Below are positions 18,334 through 27,251 of a DNA stretch of 64,000 bases, one piece after another. The notes beneath the pieces are model-generated. The model ran no database searches, had not been told where the DNA came from, and saw only the letters and a list, made by a program, of their open reading frames with translations. Source of the stretch: JANPPS01 sp965246835 (GTDB lineage: Bacteria > Pseudomonadota > Alphaproteobacteria > Acetobacterales > Acetobacteraceae); NCBI GenBank assembly GCA_965246835.1, contig CBDFFQ010000002.1:62001-126000 (forward strand), in the 5' to 3' direction. The translations under genes were made by a program, and so were the position numbers. The number at the start of each line of letters is the position of its first letter. Position 1 is the first letter of the stretch.

Positions 18334-18751
18334 TTGCCTGCAAGAACGCCGCAAACGCCAGCAGCGTGCCCTCGCTCACGTGATGCTCGATCCCCTCCGC
18401 ATCCTGCTCCGCCACCTCGCGCGGGACGCCGACGGCCAGCAGCAGATCCACCACCAGCCGGTGCCGGGTGCGCACGCGTTCGGCCAGGGCCTGGCCCTCA
18501 GCGGTCAGGAACACGCCGCGGTAGGGCCGGGCGGTGGCCAGGCCCTCGCGCTTCAGCCGCCCGATCGCCTTGATGGTGGTTGCGTGCGAAACGCCGAGGC
18601 GGCGGGCGATGTCGGTGGGCCGCGCCTCGCCCTCGGCCGCCAGCAGATCGGCGATCAGCTCGGCATAATCCTCCAGCAGCGCGGTGGATTGCGCATTGCG
18701 GGCCACCCCGAACCGGGCGGCCTGGGTGCCTTCGTTCGGCAGATCGCTCAT
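18320..18751 (-). CDS. mntR: Manganese-responsive transcriptional regulator MntR
   Basis: 143 residues of the DtxR/MntR family. A winged helix-turn-helix at about 40-95 (RPTDIARRLGVSHATTIKAIGRL) is followed by the metal-binding dimerisation domain with the ligands Glu/His in AEQDAEGIEHHVSEGTL. It lacks the SH3-like third domain of DtxR, as MntR does. It probably represses mntH in the presence of manganese. It is the second gene of the mntH-mntR operon and its start overlaps the mntH stop by 4 bases. Confidence 0.92.
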   Translation of the reverse strand: MSDLPNEGTQAARFGVARNAQSTALLEDYAELIADLLAAEGEARPTDIARRLGVSHATTIKAIGRLKREGLATARPYRGVFLTAEGQALAERVRTRHRLVVDLLLAVGVPREVAEQDAEGIEHHVSEGTLLAFAAFLQAKAVG

Positions 18752-20106
18752 GGCGCCTCCACTCCCATCGCCATGTCCACGAGCAGCTTGGTGTTCAGCG
18801 CCAGGATCAGCAGGGCAACCGACCAGGCCATCACTTGCGCCGGGCGGCCGATGGCGAAGATGCCCATCTTACGGCGGTCGGACACGAACCAGATCAGCGG
18901 CACCACCGCGAATGGCAACTGCATCGACAGCACGACCTGGCTCAGCACCAGCAGCCGAACCGCGCCCTGTTCGCCATAGATCCAGGTCACCACCACCACG
19001 GGCACGATCGCGAGGGACCGCGTCAGCAACCGCCGGGCCCAGGGTGGAATGCGGAGCCGTAGAAAGCCCTCCATCACGATCTGCCCGGCCAATGTCGCGG
19101 TCAGCGTGGAGTTGAGCCCCGACGCCAGCAGCGCCACGGCGAACAGCGTGGCCGCGAAGCCGGCGCCCAGCAGGGGGGCGATCAGCTCATAGGCCTGCTC
19201 GATCTCCGCGACATCGTTATGGCCGCCCTTGTGGAACACGGCGGCGGCCAGGATCAGAATGCCGGCATTGACCAGCAACGCCAGCATCAGCGCCACCGTG
19301 CTGTCCACCGTGGCCCAGCTTATCGCCTGGCGCCGGCCGGCATCGGTGGGCGCGATCTGCCGGGTCTGCACGATGGCGGAGTGCAGATAGAGGTTATGCG
19401 GCATCACGGTCGCGCCCAGGATGCCGATCGCGATGTAGAGCATCGCCGGGTTGGTCACCACTTCGGTGCGCGGGATGAACCCGGCCAGCACCTCGTGCAA
19501 CGCCGGCTGCGCCATCGCGATCTGGATGCCGAAGCACAGCGCGATCACCAGCAGCAGCGCCACCACGAACGCCTCGAGCCCACGGAACCCCCGCTGCATC
19601 AGCATCAGCACGAGGAATGCATCGAGCGCGGTCAGCACGGCGCCGACCACGAGCGGCAGGCCGAACAGCAATTTGAGCGCGATCGCGGTGCCCAGCACCT
19701 CCGCCAGGTCGCAGGCGACGATCGCGATCTCGCACGCGATCCACAGCACGAAGCTGACCGGGCGCGGGAAGCTGTCACGGCAGGCCTGCGCCAGGTCCCG
19801 CCCGGTGGCGATGCCCAGCCGCGCCGACAATGCCTGCAGCACGATTGCCATGAGGTTGGACAGCAGGATGACGCTCAGCAGCGTGTAGCCGAAGCGGGAG
19901 CCACCGGCGATGTCGGTCGCCCAGTTGCCGGGGTCCATGTAGCCCACCGACACCATGTAGCCGGGCCCGGCAAACGCCAGCAGGCGCCGGAGCCACGTGC
20001 CCCCCTGTGGCACCGGCACGCTGGCATGCACCTCGGGAAGGCTGGGCGATGCGGCGCCGGTTTCGAAGCGCCACGCCGGAGGGTCGGGAGCATGGATGTC
20101 TGGCAT
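18748..20106 (-). CDS. mntH: Nramp family divalent metal (manganese) transporter
   Basis: 452 residues, about 11 membrane segments. The metal-binding DPGN motif is in GYMDPGNWATDIAGG, and the second motif MPHNLYLHSAIVQTR is intact with the MPH ligand region. Proton-coupled uptake of manganese across the inner membrane. It is transcribed with mntR, and a 16-base palindrome at 20124-20139 lies 18 bases upstream of the start. Confidence 0.94.
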   Translation of the reverse strand: MPDIHAPDPPAWRFETGAASPSLPEVHASVPVPQGGTWLRRLLAFAGPGYMVSVGYMDPGNWATDIAGGSRFGYTLLSVILLSNLMAIVLQALSARLGIATGRDLAQACRDSFPRPVSFVLWIACEIAIVACDLAEVLGTAIALKLLFGLPLVVGAVLTALDAFLVLMLMQRGFRGLEAFVVALLLVIALCFGIQIAMAQPALHEVLAGFIPRTEVVTNPAMLYIAIGILGATVMPHNLYLHSAIVQTRQIAPTDAGRRQAISWATVDSTVALMLALLVNAGILILAAAVFHKGGHNDVAEIEQAYELIAPLLGAGFAATLFAVALLASGLNSTLTATLAGQIVMEGFLRLRIPPWARRLLTRSLAIVPVVVVTWIYGEQGAVRLLVLSQVVLSMQLPFAVVPLIWFVSDRRKMGIFAIGRPAQVMAWSVALLILALNTKLLVDMAMGVEAP

Positions 20107-20123
20107 GGGCTCACGCTGCAGTT

Positions 20124-20139
20124 TGTAGCCGTGGCTACA
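20124..20139. promoter_or_regulatory. Palindrome in the mntH leader, candidate MntR operator
   Basis: TGTAGCC-GT-GGCTACA is a perfect 7+7 inverted repeat just ahead of mntH. TGTAG recurs at 20147-20152 in the flank. Its position and symmetry suit a dimeric MntR-type repressor; no experimental support. Confidence 0.5.
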
Positions 20140-20293
20140 TTATTCAGTTGTAGGGTCAATCGCAAGAGTGTGGATTACGGGGTACACGGGGAGGCGTTCG
20201 ACGCCGTGGCCATCGGAACGCTTGCGGGGTGCGCTTCGCCCTCCCACACTTTAAGACTTGCCCCGAGTCACAGAACCCGTGATCCGGCCTCGA

Positions 20294-20343
20294 ACACTAA
20301 ATGTGGTTATGGCGTTGCGGGCAGCAAACAACATGTAGTAGGT
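20294..20343. promoter_or_regulatory. Pair of possible NrdR-box-like sites upstream of nrdA
   Basis: ACACTAAATGTGGTTA (20294) matches 11 and ACAACATGTAGTAGGT (20328) 10 of the 16 positions of the NrdR box as I remember it. They lie within 60 bases of the nrdA start, but the 34-base spacing is longer than the usual three helical turns. Weak evidence. Confidence 0.25.
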
Positions 20344-20350
20344 TCCCGTC

Positions 20351-22231
20351 ATGCCGATGACCGACTCAGGAGACCGATCCGTGCTCGATGCTGTGCAGAT
20401 GCAAGGCCGCCATCAGGTGCGGGTGGACCGGTCCCGGGATGCGCTGCTGACGGATTTCGGCCGCGCCACGCTGGATGACCGGTATCTGATGCCCGGCGAG
20501 GGCTACCAGGACTTGTTCGCTCGTGTGGCAAGCTATTATGGCGACGACACGGCGCACGCCCAGCGCATCTACGACTACATCAGCCAGATGTGGTTCATGC
20601 CGGCCACCCCGGTGCTGTCGAACGGCGGCACCACGCGCGGGCTGCCGATCTCCTGCTTCCTGAACGAAGCGTCCGACTCGCTCGACGGCATCGTGGGCCT
20701 CTGGAACGAGAACGTCTGGCTGGCGTCGAAGGGCGGCGGGATCGGCTCCTATTGGGGCAATCTCCGCTCGATCGGCGAGAAGGTCGGCATGAACGGCAAG
20801 ACCTCCGGCGTGATCCCGTTCATCCGCGTGATGGACAGTCTGACGCTCGCGATCTCCCAGGGGTCGCTGCGGCGCGGCTCGGCAGCGGTGTATCTGCCGA
20901 TCTCGCATCCCGAGGTCGAGGAGTTCGTCGAGCTGCGGCGGCCCACGGGCGGCGATCCGAACCGCAAGGCGCTGAATTTGCATCACGGCATCCTGGTGTC
21001 CGACAAGTTCATGCGCGCCGTGGAGGCGGACGAGCTGTGGTCCTTCCTGTCGCCCAAGGACCACGCCATCGTGCGTCAGGTCAGCGCCCGCAGCCTGTGG
21101 ATTCGCATCCTCACCGCACGGATCGAGACCGGCGAGCCCTACCTCGTATTCTCCGACCACGTGAACTCGGCCCGGCCCGAGCACCACAAGCTGGCCGGCC
21201 TCGAGGTCAAGACCAGCAATCTGTGCAGCGAGATCACGCTACCGACCGGCATCGACCATCACGGCAAGCAGCGGACGGCGGTATGCTGCCTGGCGTCCCT
21301 GAACCTGGAATCCTGGCTGGAGTGGAAGGACCATCCGCTCCTGATCGAGGACGTGATGCGCTTCCTCGACAACGTGTTGCAGGACTTCATCGACCGTGCG
21401 CCGGAGGGGATGGAGCGCGCGAAATACTCCGCGATGCGCGAGCGGTCCGTGGGCCTGGGCGTCATGGGGTTCCACAGCTTCCTGCAATCGCAGAACGTCC
21501 CGTTCGAGGGGGTCGTGGCGAAGGTGTGGAACAAGCGCATGTTCAAGCACATCCGCGCCCAGGCCGACCAAGCCAGCCGTATGCTGGCCGAGGAGCGCGG
21601 CGCCTGCCCGGATGCCGAGGAATACGGGGTGATGGAGCGGTTCTCCAACAAGATGGCGATCGCGCCCACGGCCAGCATCAGCATCATCGCCGGCAACACC
21701 AGCCCGGGGATCGAGCCCATCGCCGCCAATGTGTTCCTGCAGAAAACGCTGTCCGGCAGCTTCGTGGTGCGTAACCGCCATCTGCTGCGGCTGCTGCAGG
21801 AGAAAGGGCAGGATACCGACTCGATCTGGTCCGGCATCACGCTCAACAAAGGCAGCGTGCAGCACCTCGATTTCCTGACCGAACAAGAGAAGGCGGTGTA
21901 TCGCACGGCGTTCGAGCTGGATCAGCGCTGGGTGGTGGAGCATGCGGCGGACCGCACACCGTATATCTGTCAGAGCCAGTCTGTGAATCTGTTCCTGCCA
22001 GCCAACATCCATAAGCGCGACCTGCATCAGATCCACCATCTGGCGTGGAAGCGCGGCGTGAAGAGTTTGTATTACTGCCGGAGCCTGTCGATCCAGCGCG
22101 CCGACAACGTGAGCGAGAAGGTGGTGCGGCCGACCGAGATGGCGACGGCGGCACCCAACGATAGCGGGCGGATGTCCCTTGCGGGGGCGACGCAGCCGAA
22201 TAATTACGAGGAATGCCTGGCCTGCCAATAG
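20351..22231 (+). CDS. nrdA: Class Ia ribonucleoside-diphosphate reductase, alpha subunit (no ATP cone)
   Basis: Reduces ribonucleotides to deoxyribonucleotides using the radical from NrdB. 626 residues, shorter than the ~760 of E. coli because the N-terminal ATP-cone domain is absent: the catalytic barrel starts by residue 40. PISCFLNEASDS carries the first redox Cys, and NLCSEI holds the N-x-C-x-E thiyl-radical site. The C terminus ends CLACQ, the swinging CxxC tail for thioredoxin. RRGSAAVYLPISHPEVEEF is also conserved. ATG 20351 is used; ATG 20357 is an alternative. nrdB follows after 22 bases. Confidence 0.96.
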   Translation: MPMTDSGDRSVLDAVQMQGRHQVRVDRSRDALLTDFGRATLDDRYLMPGEGYQDLFARVASYYGDDTAHAQRIYDYISQMWFMPATPVLSNGGTTRGLPISCFLNEASDSLDGIVGLWNENVWLASKGGGIGSYWGNLRSIGEKVGMNGKTSGVIPFIRVMDSLTLAISQGSLRRGSAAVYLPISHPEVEEFVELRRPTGGDPNRKALNLHHGILVSDKFMRAVEADELWSFLSPKDHAIVRQVSARSLWIRILTARIETGEPYLVFSDHVNSARPEHHKLAGLEVKTSNLCSEITLPTGIDHHGKQRTAVCCLASLNLESWLEWKDHPLLIEDVMRFLDNVLQDFIDRAPEGMERAKYSAMRERSVGLGVMGFHSFLQSQNVPFEGVVAKVWNKRMFKHIRAQADQASRMLAEERGACPDAEEYGVMERFSNKMAIAPTASISIIAGNTSPGIEPIAANVFLQKTLSGSFVVRNRHLLRLLQEKGQDTDSIWSGITLNKGSVQHLDFLTEQEKAVYRTAFELDQRWVVEHAADRTPYICQSQSVNLFLPANIHKRDLHQIHHLAWKRGVKSLYYCRSLSIQRADNVSEKVVRPTEMATAAPNDSGRMSLAGATQPNNYEECLACQ

Positions 22232-22253
22232 GCGCCGGGTCCAAGGGAGAGCG

Positions 22254-23300
22254 ATGATGGACGGCATGATTCCGCGCGAAGAGAAGCGTTTCGACCTGCT
22301 GACGGAGAACCCGGTCTACAAGCCGTTCCGTTACCCCTGGGCCTACGAGGCCTGGCTCACGCAGCAGCGTGTGCATTGGCTGCCGGAAGAAGTGCCGCTC
22401 GCGGATGACGTGAAGGACTGGCACAAGAACCTGACGCCGGCGGAGCAGAACCTGCTCACGCAGATCTTCCGCTTCTTCACCCAGGCGGATGTCGAGGTGA
22501 ACAATTGCTACATGAAGCATTACAGCCAGGTGTTCAAACCCACCGAAGTGCTGATGATGCTGTCCGCGTTCAGCAACATCGAGACCATTCATGTGGCGGC
22601 GTACAGCCACTTGCTCGACACCATCGGCATGCCTGAGGGTGAATACACCGCTTTCCTGAAATACAAGGAAATGAAGGACAAGTACGACTATATGCAGTCC
22701 TTCCGCGTGGACAGCAAGCATGAGATCGCCAAGACCTTGGCCGCGTTCGGCGCGTTCACGGAGGGACTGCAGCTGTTCGCCTCCTTCGCGATCCTGCTGA
22801 ACTTCCCGCGCTTCAACAAGATGAAGGGCATGGGGCAGATCGTCTCCTGGTCCGTGCGGGACGAGACGCTGCATTGCCTGTCGATCATCCGCCTGTTCCG
22901 CACTTTCGTGCAGGAAAACCCGGAGATCTGGACCGAGAATCTGAAGCAGGAGATCTACGAGGTCTGCGCCACCATCGTCGATCACGAGGACGCCTTCATC
23001 GACCTCGCCTTCGAGCAAGGCCCGATCGAGGGACTCGATGCGCGCGACGTGAAGACCTACATCCGGTACATCGCCGATCGTCGATTGGTGCAGCTCGGCT
23101 TGAACGAGTTGTTCCATGTCGAGGAGAACCCGTTGCCGTGGCTCGATGACATGCTCAACGCGGTCGAGCACGCAAACTTCTTCGAAAACCGTGCGACCGA
23201 GTATAGCCGGGCTTCGACGTTGGGGACGTGGGAAGAAGCGTTTGCCGATCATGTATTCGACACAGTGCAACCACAGGGCGCAATTCAACTGACGCCTTGA
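22254..23300 (+). CDS. nrdB: Class Ia ribonucleoside-diphosphate reductase, beta subunit
   Basis: Di-iron tyrosyl-radical subunit, 348 residues. I use the ATG at 22254 with GGGAGAG upstream; the frame extends further back but overlaps nrdA. Metal ligands Asp79, Glu110 and His113 are followed by the radical Tyr117 (NIETIHVAAYSHL), spaced as in the E. coli protein; the second half of the site is in EGLQLF and RDETLH. No ATP cone is attached here either. Confidence 0.96.
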   Translation: MMDGMIPREEKRFDLLTENPVYKPFRYPWAYEAWLTQQRVHWLPEEVPLADDVKDWHKNLTPAEQNLLTQIFRFFTQADVEVNNCYMKHYSQVFKPTEVLMMLSAFSNIETIHVAAYSHLLDTIGMPEGEYTAFLKYKEMKDKYDYMQSFRVDSKHEIAKTLAAFGAFTEGLQLFASFAILLNFPRFNKMKGMGQIVSWSVRDETLHCLSIIRLFRTFVQENPEIWTENLKQEIYEVCATIVDHEDAFIDLAFEQGPIEGLDARDVKTYIRYIADRRLVQLGLNELFHVEENPLPWLDDMLNAVEHANFFENRATEYSRASTLGTWEEAFADHVFDTVQPQGAIQLTP

Positions 23301-23336
23301 TTGGCGGTTGTATTGGGTATGCTCATCACAACGTAA

Positions 23337-23382
23337 GTAGGTCGGGTCGGTACTCTCGACAGTGCCGGCCCGACCCGACTAC
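23337..23382. terminator. Hairpin downstream of nrdB
   Basis: Arms 23337-23350 and 2370-23382 style pairing: left GTAG-G-TCGGGTCGG pairs with right CCGACCCGACTAC (23370-23382), 13 bp with one bulged G, around a 19-base loop. No T-run follows, so it may be a factor-dependent end or a dispersed repeat. It separates nrdAB from the next small gene. Confidence 0.45.
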
Positions 23383-23398
23383 GCTAGCTGACGGTCGC

Positions 23399-23713
23399 AT
23401 GCGATTCCTCGGCAGCGGCCAGGACGAGGATGAGGACAGCGTGCTCGAACAACCGGAAGACCTGACACGAGACACCCAGGCGGGGGGCCTTCCGCGCCAT
23501 ACCAGACGATTGCCCGACAAGGTATTGGTCGCGTTCCACCACGCGTGCGATACCGCCGACCTCGAGGTGGCGGAGCATCTTCTCCGGGTCCTGGAGCTGA
23601 TGCTGACCCGGCGGCCCACCGCCGCGGACGGCAATCGCCGCCGCAGCATGGAAAGCCTGGTCGCCGCCCATGAGCGGCTATGGCATTTGCGACATCCGGA
23701 CACCGAGAACTGA
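23399..23713 (+). CDS. Small conserved-looking hypothetical protein
   Basis: 104 residues from ATG 23399. The first 40 residues are acidic and probably disordered (GSGQDEDEDSVLEQ). The C-terminal part is helical: LVAFHHACDTADLEVAEHLLRVLELML, then RRRSMESLVAAHERLW. I do not recognise a named domain, but the pattern looks like a small alphaproteobacterial protein of unknown role. It lies between nrdB (+) and the M20 peptidase gene (-), ending 5 bases before the latter's end. Confidence 0.7.
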   Translation: MRFLGSGQDEDEDSVLEQPEDLTRDTQAGGLPRHTRRLPDKVLVAFHHACDTADLEVAEHLLRVLELMLTRRPTAADGNRRRSMESLVAAHERLWHLRHPDTEN

Positions 23714-23718
23714 CGCGG

Positions 23719-25095
23719 TCAGTCCGAGATCTGACCCAATAGCCGCGCGTGCGACCGCAGCCCATGGCGGAAGCAGCGCCATTCGAATTTCTCGTTCGGG
23801 CTATGCACCTGGTCATCGTCCAGGCCGAAGCCCATCAGCAGGCTATCCAGCCCCAATAGCCGGCGCATGCTTTCCACCACCGGGATGCTGCCGCCGCTGC
23901 CGATCAGCACGGCGGGCCGGCCATATTCCTCGGCCAACACGGCGCGCGCCGCCTGCACAAACCGTCCATCGGCTGACACCTCGACCGCCGGTGCGGTGCC
24001 GAACACCTCGATCTCCGCCCGGGCGTCCGGCGGCAGCCGGCTATCCACAAAAGCACGGAAGCCGGCTACCACCGCCTGCGGGTCCTGGCCCGGCACCAGG
24101 CGGAACGACACCTTGGCCCCGGCTTCGGCCGCGATCACGGTCTTGCTGCCGGGGCCCTGGTAGCCGCCCCAGACGCCGTTCACGTCCGCGGTCGGCCGTG
24201 CCCATAACCGCTCGAGCCCCGGCCGCCCCTGCTCGCCGCCCGGATGCGACAGGCCGATCCCACCCAGGAACGCCCCCTCGTCGAACCCGAGCGCCCGCCA
24301 CTCCGCGGCCAGCGCCGCCGGCACCTCCTGCACCCCGTCATAGAAGCCGGGCACCTGCACCCGGCCCTGGGTATCCATCAGGTCACCCAGGATACGGCCG
24401 AGCAGATTGATCGGATTGAGCGCGGAGCCTCCGAACAGCCCGGAATGCAGGTCTCGCTTGGCCGCATGGAGGGTGAGCTGCACATAGGCCATGCCGCGCA
24501 GCCGGGTCGTGATGGCCGGGGTGTCGATGTCCCACATGCCGGTGTCGCTCACCACCGCGACGTCGGCGCGCAGCGAGTCGCGATGCGCGGTCAGGAACGG
24601 CTCGAGGCTGGGTGAACTGGTCTCCTCCTCGCCTTCCACCAGCACCGTCACGGGCCCGGGCGGCCCGCCGGCCACGGCGTGCCAGGCCCGCAGCGCCTCG
24701 AGCCACATCATGACCTGGCCCTTGTCGTCCACGGCGCCACGCGCCACCACGCGGGGGCCGTGCGGGCCATCCACCAGCGCCGGTTCGAAGGGCGGGCTGG
24801 TCCAGAGCTCGAACGGCTCGGCCGGCTGCACGTCGTAATGGCCGTAATACAGCAGGTGCGGGCCGGCCCCGGTGCCGGGGTGGTGCCCCACCACGATCGG
24901 GTGCCCCGGCGTGTCATGCGACTCCGCCACGAAGCCGATCTCCCGCAGCTGATCCCGCACCCACGCGGCGGCGGTGCGGCAATCGCCGGCATGGGCGGGC
25001 TGCGCACTGACGCTCGGGATGCGCAGGAAGTCGAACCAGCGGGCGCGGGATTGGTCGAGGGTCGATTCGATGTGGGCAAGAATGCGGTCGGTCAT
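23719..25095 (-). CDS. M20 family metallopeptidase (dipeptidase)
   Basis: 458 residues, cytoplasmic, no signal peptide. Zinc site motifs of the M20/M28 clan are complete: His and Asp in YYGHYDVQP, bridging Asp in ARGAVDDKGQ, catalytic Glu pair in VEGEEETSSP, and the last His in DDQVHSPNEKF. A dimerisation insert (about 200-310) includes HSGLFGG. Family members cut dipeptides or carnosine-like substrates; specificity cannot be read from sequence. Confidence 0.93.
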   Translation of the reverse strand: MTDRILAHIESTLDQSRARWFDFLRIPSVSAQPAHAGDCRTAAAWVRDQLREIGFVAESHDTPGHPIVVGHHPGTGAGPHLLYYGHYDVQPAEPFELWTSPPFEPALVDGPHGPRVVARGAVDDKGQVMMWLEALRAWHAVAGGPPGPVTVLVEGEEETSSPSLEPFLTAHRDSLRADVAVVSDTGMWDIDTPAITTRLRGMAYVQLTLHAAKRDLHSGLFGGSALNPINLLGRILGDLMDTQGRVQVPGFYDGVQEVPAALAAEWRALGFDEGAFLGGIGLSHPGGEQGRPGLERLWARPTADVNGVWGGYQGPGSKTVIAAEAGAKVSFRLVPGQDPQAVVAGFRAFVDSRLPPDARAEIEVFGTAPAVEVSADGRFVQAARAVLAEEYGRPAVLIGSGGSIPVVESMRRLLGLDSLLMGFGLDDDQVHSPNEKFEWRCFRHGLRSHARLLGQISD

Positions 25096-25139
25096 GCCGG
25101 GGATGATGGCCCGGCGCCCGCGGAGCCGTCCAGAGCCTC

Positions 25140-25169
25140 ATCCGACCGAACGGAGTCGTCCGGCCGGAT
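25140..25169. terminator. Possible hairpin between ubiG and the M20 gene
   Basis: ATCCGACCG (25140-25148) pairs with CGGCCGGAT (25161-25169) at 8 of 9 positions around a 12-base loop. It lies just beyond the ubiG stop on the transcribed side and before the M20 start. No T-run is seen. Confidence 0.3.
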
Positions 25170-25201
25170 AAAGCTGCTCTGTTCCAAGACATCCTGGAGC
25201 A

Positions 25202-25945
25202 CTACTCCCGGGCGAATCGGCTCGGGAAGTGCTCCAGACAGGCGATGTAGTTGATGCCCAGATCGCCGCTCAGCCGCCAGGTGCGATGCATCAAATCGTA
25301 GGTCATGCCCTTCGCCGCCCGCACGCGCAGCCCGGCGCCCCGCGCATGCCGATCGAGCTCTGCGGGTGTCACGAACCGGCCCCATTCATGTGTGCCCACC
25401 GGCAACATCCGCATGACGTATTCTGCGCCGAGCTTCGCCACCACCAGGGAGCGCGCGGTGCGGTTGAGCGTGGAGATGAACAGCAAACCCCCGGGCGCCA
25501 GCAGCTTCGCCAACAAGGCCAGGAACGCGGCCGGGTCCGTCACGTGCTCGATGACCTCGAGCGCAGTGATCACCGGGAACCGCACCCCGTCCGCGACCAG
25601 CGCCTCTGCATCCCCCACGCGATAATCGAGGCTCAGGCCCGCGCCGGCCGCATGGGTGCGCGCCGCCTCGATCGCGTCGGCCGCGGCGTCGAGCCCCAGC
25701 ACGTCATGGCCACACCGGGCCAACGCCTCGGATGCGAGCCCGGCGCCGCAGCCAATGTCCAGGACGCGCTGCGGCCCACCGAACTTCGCCTGCATCCGGG
25801 CATCGATCCAGCCGACGCGGAGCGGGTTCATGGCATGCAGCGGCGCCATCGGGCCGCTTGGATCCCACCAGCGCGCCGCCAGCGCGTCGAACCGTGCGAT
25901 CTCGTCCGGTCTGACAGAACCCTGCCCGCCTCTGTCGTGCGCCAT
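25202..25945 (-). CDS. ubiG: Bifunctional 2-polyprenyl-6-hydroxyphenol methylase / 3-demethylubiquinol 3-O-methyltransferase
   Basis: SAM-dependent O-methyltransferase for both O-methylations of ubiquinone synthesis. 247 residues from ATG 25945; the frame upstream is antisense to lysC. FDALAARWWDPSGPMAPLHAMNPLR is the UbiG opening, SAM motif I VLDIGCGAGL is at 61-70, ALEVIEHV follows, and FISTLNRT and GTHEWGRFVTP are family signatures. The end GINYIACLEHFP is typical. It is divergent from lysC with 70 bases between. Confidence 0.96.
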   Translation of the reverse strand: MAHDRGGQGSVRPDEIARFDALAARWWDPSGPMAPLHAMNPLRVGWIDARMQAKFGGPQRVLDIGCGAGLASEALARCGHDVLGLDAAADAIEAARTHAAGAGLSLDYRVGDAEALVADGVRFPVITALEVIEHVTDPAAFLALLAKLLAPGGLLFISTLNRTARSLVVAKLGAEYVMRMLPVGTHEWGRFVTPAELDRHARGAGLRVRAAKGMTYDLMHRTWRLSGDLGINYIACLEHFPSRFARE

Positions 25946-26015
25946 GTTGCCCCCACCTGGACCCCCCGGTATGTGAGCCGGGACAGGCGTTCTCGCAACG
26001 GAGCAAACACCAGAC

Positions 26016-27251
26016 ATGGCGCGGATCGTGATGAAGTTCGGCGGCACCTCGGTGGCCGACCTCGGCCGCATCCGCGCGGCGGCGGGCAAGGTGGCGGCCG
26101 AAGTCGCTTCCGGGCACCAGGTCGCCGTGGTGGTGTCCGCGATGTCAGGCGTGACCAACCAGCTCGTGGCCTGGTGCCAGGCGCTGTCCCCGCTGCATGA
26201 CGCCCGTGAATACGACGCCGTGGTCGCGACGGGCGAGCAGGTCGTCACCGGCCTGTTCGCGATCGCGCTGCACAATCTGGGCGTCGAAAGCCGCAGCTGG
26301 ACGGGCTGGCAGGCCGGGATGCGCACGGATGGCGCCCATGGCCGCGCCCGGATCGAGGGGATCGACGGCGCGGCGCTGCTGGCCAGCATGGCAGCCGGGC
26401 AGGTCCCGGTGATGGCCGGGTTCCAGGGCGTGGGACCCGATAGCCGGATCACGACCTTGGGCCGCGGCGGCTCCGACACGTCGGCCGTGGCATTGGCCGC
26501 GGCGCTGCACGCCGACCGCTGCGACATCTATACGGATGTGGACGGCGTCTATACGACGGACCCCAGGATCGTGCCCCGCGCCCGCAAGCTCGCCCGGATC
26601 AGCTATGAGGAGATGCTGGAGCTCGCCTCCGTCGGCGCCAAGGTGCTGCAGACGCGCAGCGTGGAGCTCGCGATGAAGGAGCGGGTGCGGGTGCAGGTCC
26701 GCAGCAGCTTCGAGGAATTGGTGCCGGGGCACGATGAGCCCGGAACCCTGGTGGTGGATGAGGACGAGATCGTGGAACAGGCATTGGTGTCCGGCATCGC
26801 GTATTCCCGGGACGAGGCGAAGATCACCCTGCGCCAGGTGCCGGACCGCCCGGGCATTGCCGCCTCCATCTTCGGGCCGCTCAGCGCCGCGCAGGTGAAC
26901 GTGGACATGATCGTGCAGAATATTTCCGCGGATGGCACGACGGACATGACGTTCACCGTGGGCCGCGCCGACCTGCCGCGTGTCAAGGCGTTGCTGGAGG
27001 AGCACCGGATCAGCGTCGGCTCCGACATCGTCGTCATCGATCCGGACGTGGCAAAAATTAGCGTGGTCGGCGTCGGCATGCGCAGCCATGCGGGCGTGGC
27101 CGCCACGATGTTCAGCACCCTGGCGCAGAAGGGCATCAACATCCAGGTGATCTCCACCAGCGAGATCAAGGTCAGCGTGCTGATCGGTGCCGAGTATACC
27201 GAGCTTGCGGTGCGCGCGTTGCACACCGCATACGGTCTCGATGCCGCCTGA
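26016..27251 (+). CDS. lysC: Aspartate kinase
   Basis: First step of the aspartate pathway (lysine, threonine, methionine). 411 residues: kinase domain 1-245 with KFGGTSVADLGRI at 7-19, GRGGSDTSAVALAAAL and DVDGVYTTDPRIV; then two ACT domains (from about 265: ITLRQVPDRPGIAASIFGPL; and about 345: ISVVGVGMRSHAGVAATMF). The ACT pair is the feedback site for lysine/threonine. An internal second start for the beta subunit is possible but not evident. Confidence 0.96.
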   Translation: MARIVMKFGGTSVADLGRIRAAAGKVAAEVASGHQVAVVVSAMSGVTNQLVAWCQALSPLHDAREYDAVVATGEQVVTGLFAIALHNLGVESRSWTGWQAGMRTDGAHGRARIEGIDGAALLASMAAGQVPVMAGFQGVGPDSRITTLGRGGSDTSAVALAAALHADRCDIYTDVDGVYTTDPRIVPRARKLARISYEEMLELASVGAKVLQTRSVELAMKERVRVQVRSSFEELVPGHDEPGTLVVDEDEIVEQALVSGIAYSRDEAKITLRQVPDRPGIAASIFGPLSAAQVNVDMIVQNISADGTTDMTFTVGRADLPRVKALLEEHRISVGSDIVVIDPDVAKISVVGVGMRSHAGVAATMFSTLAQKGINIQVISTSEIKVSVLIGAEYTELAVRALHTAYGLDAA

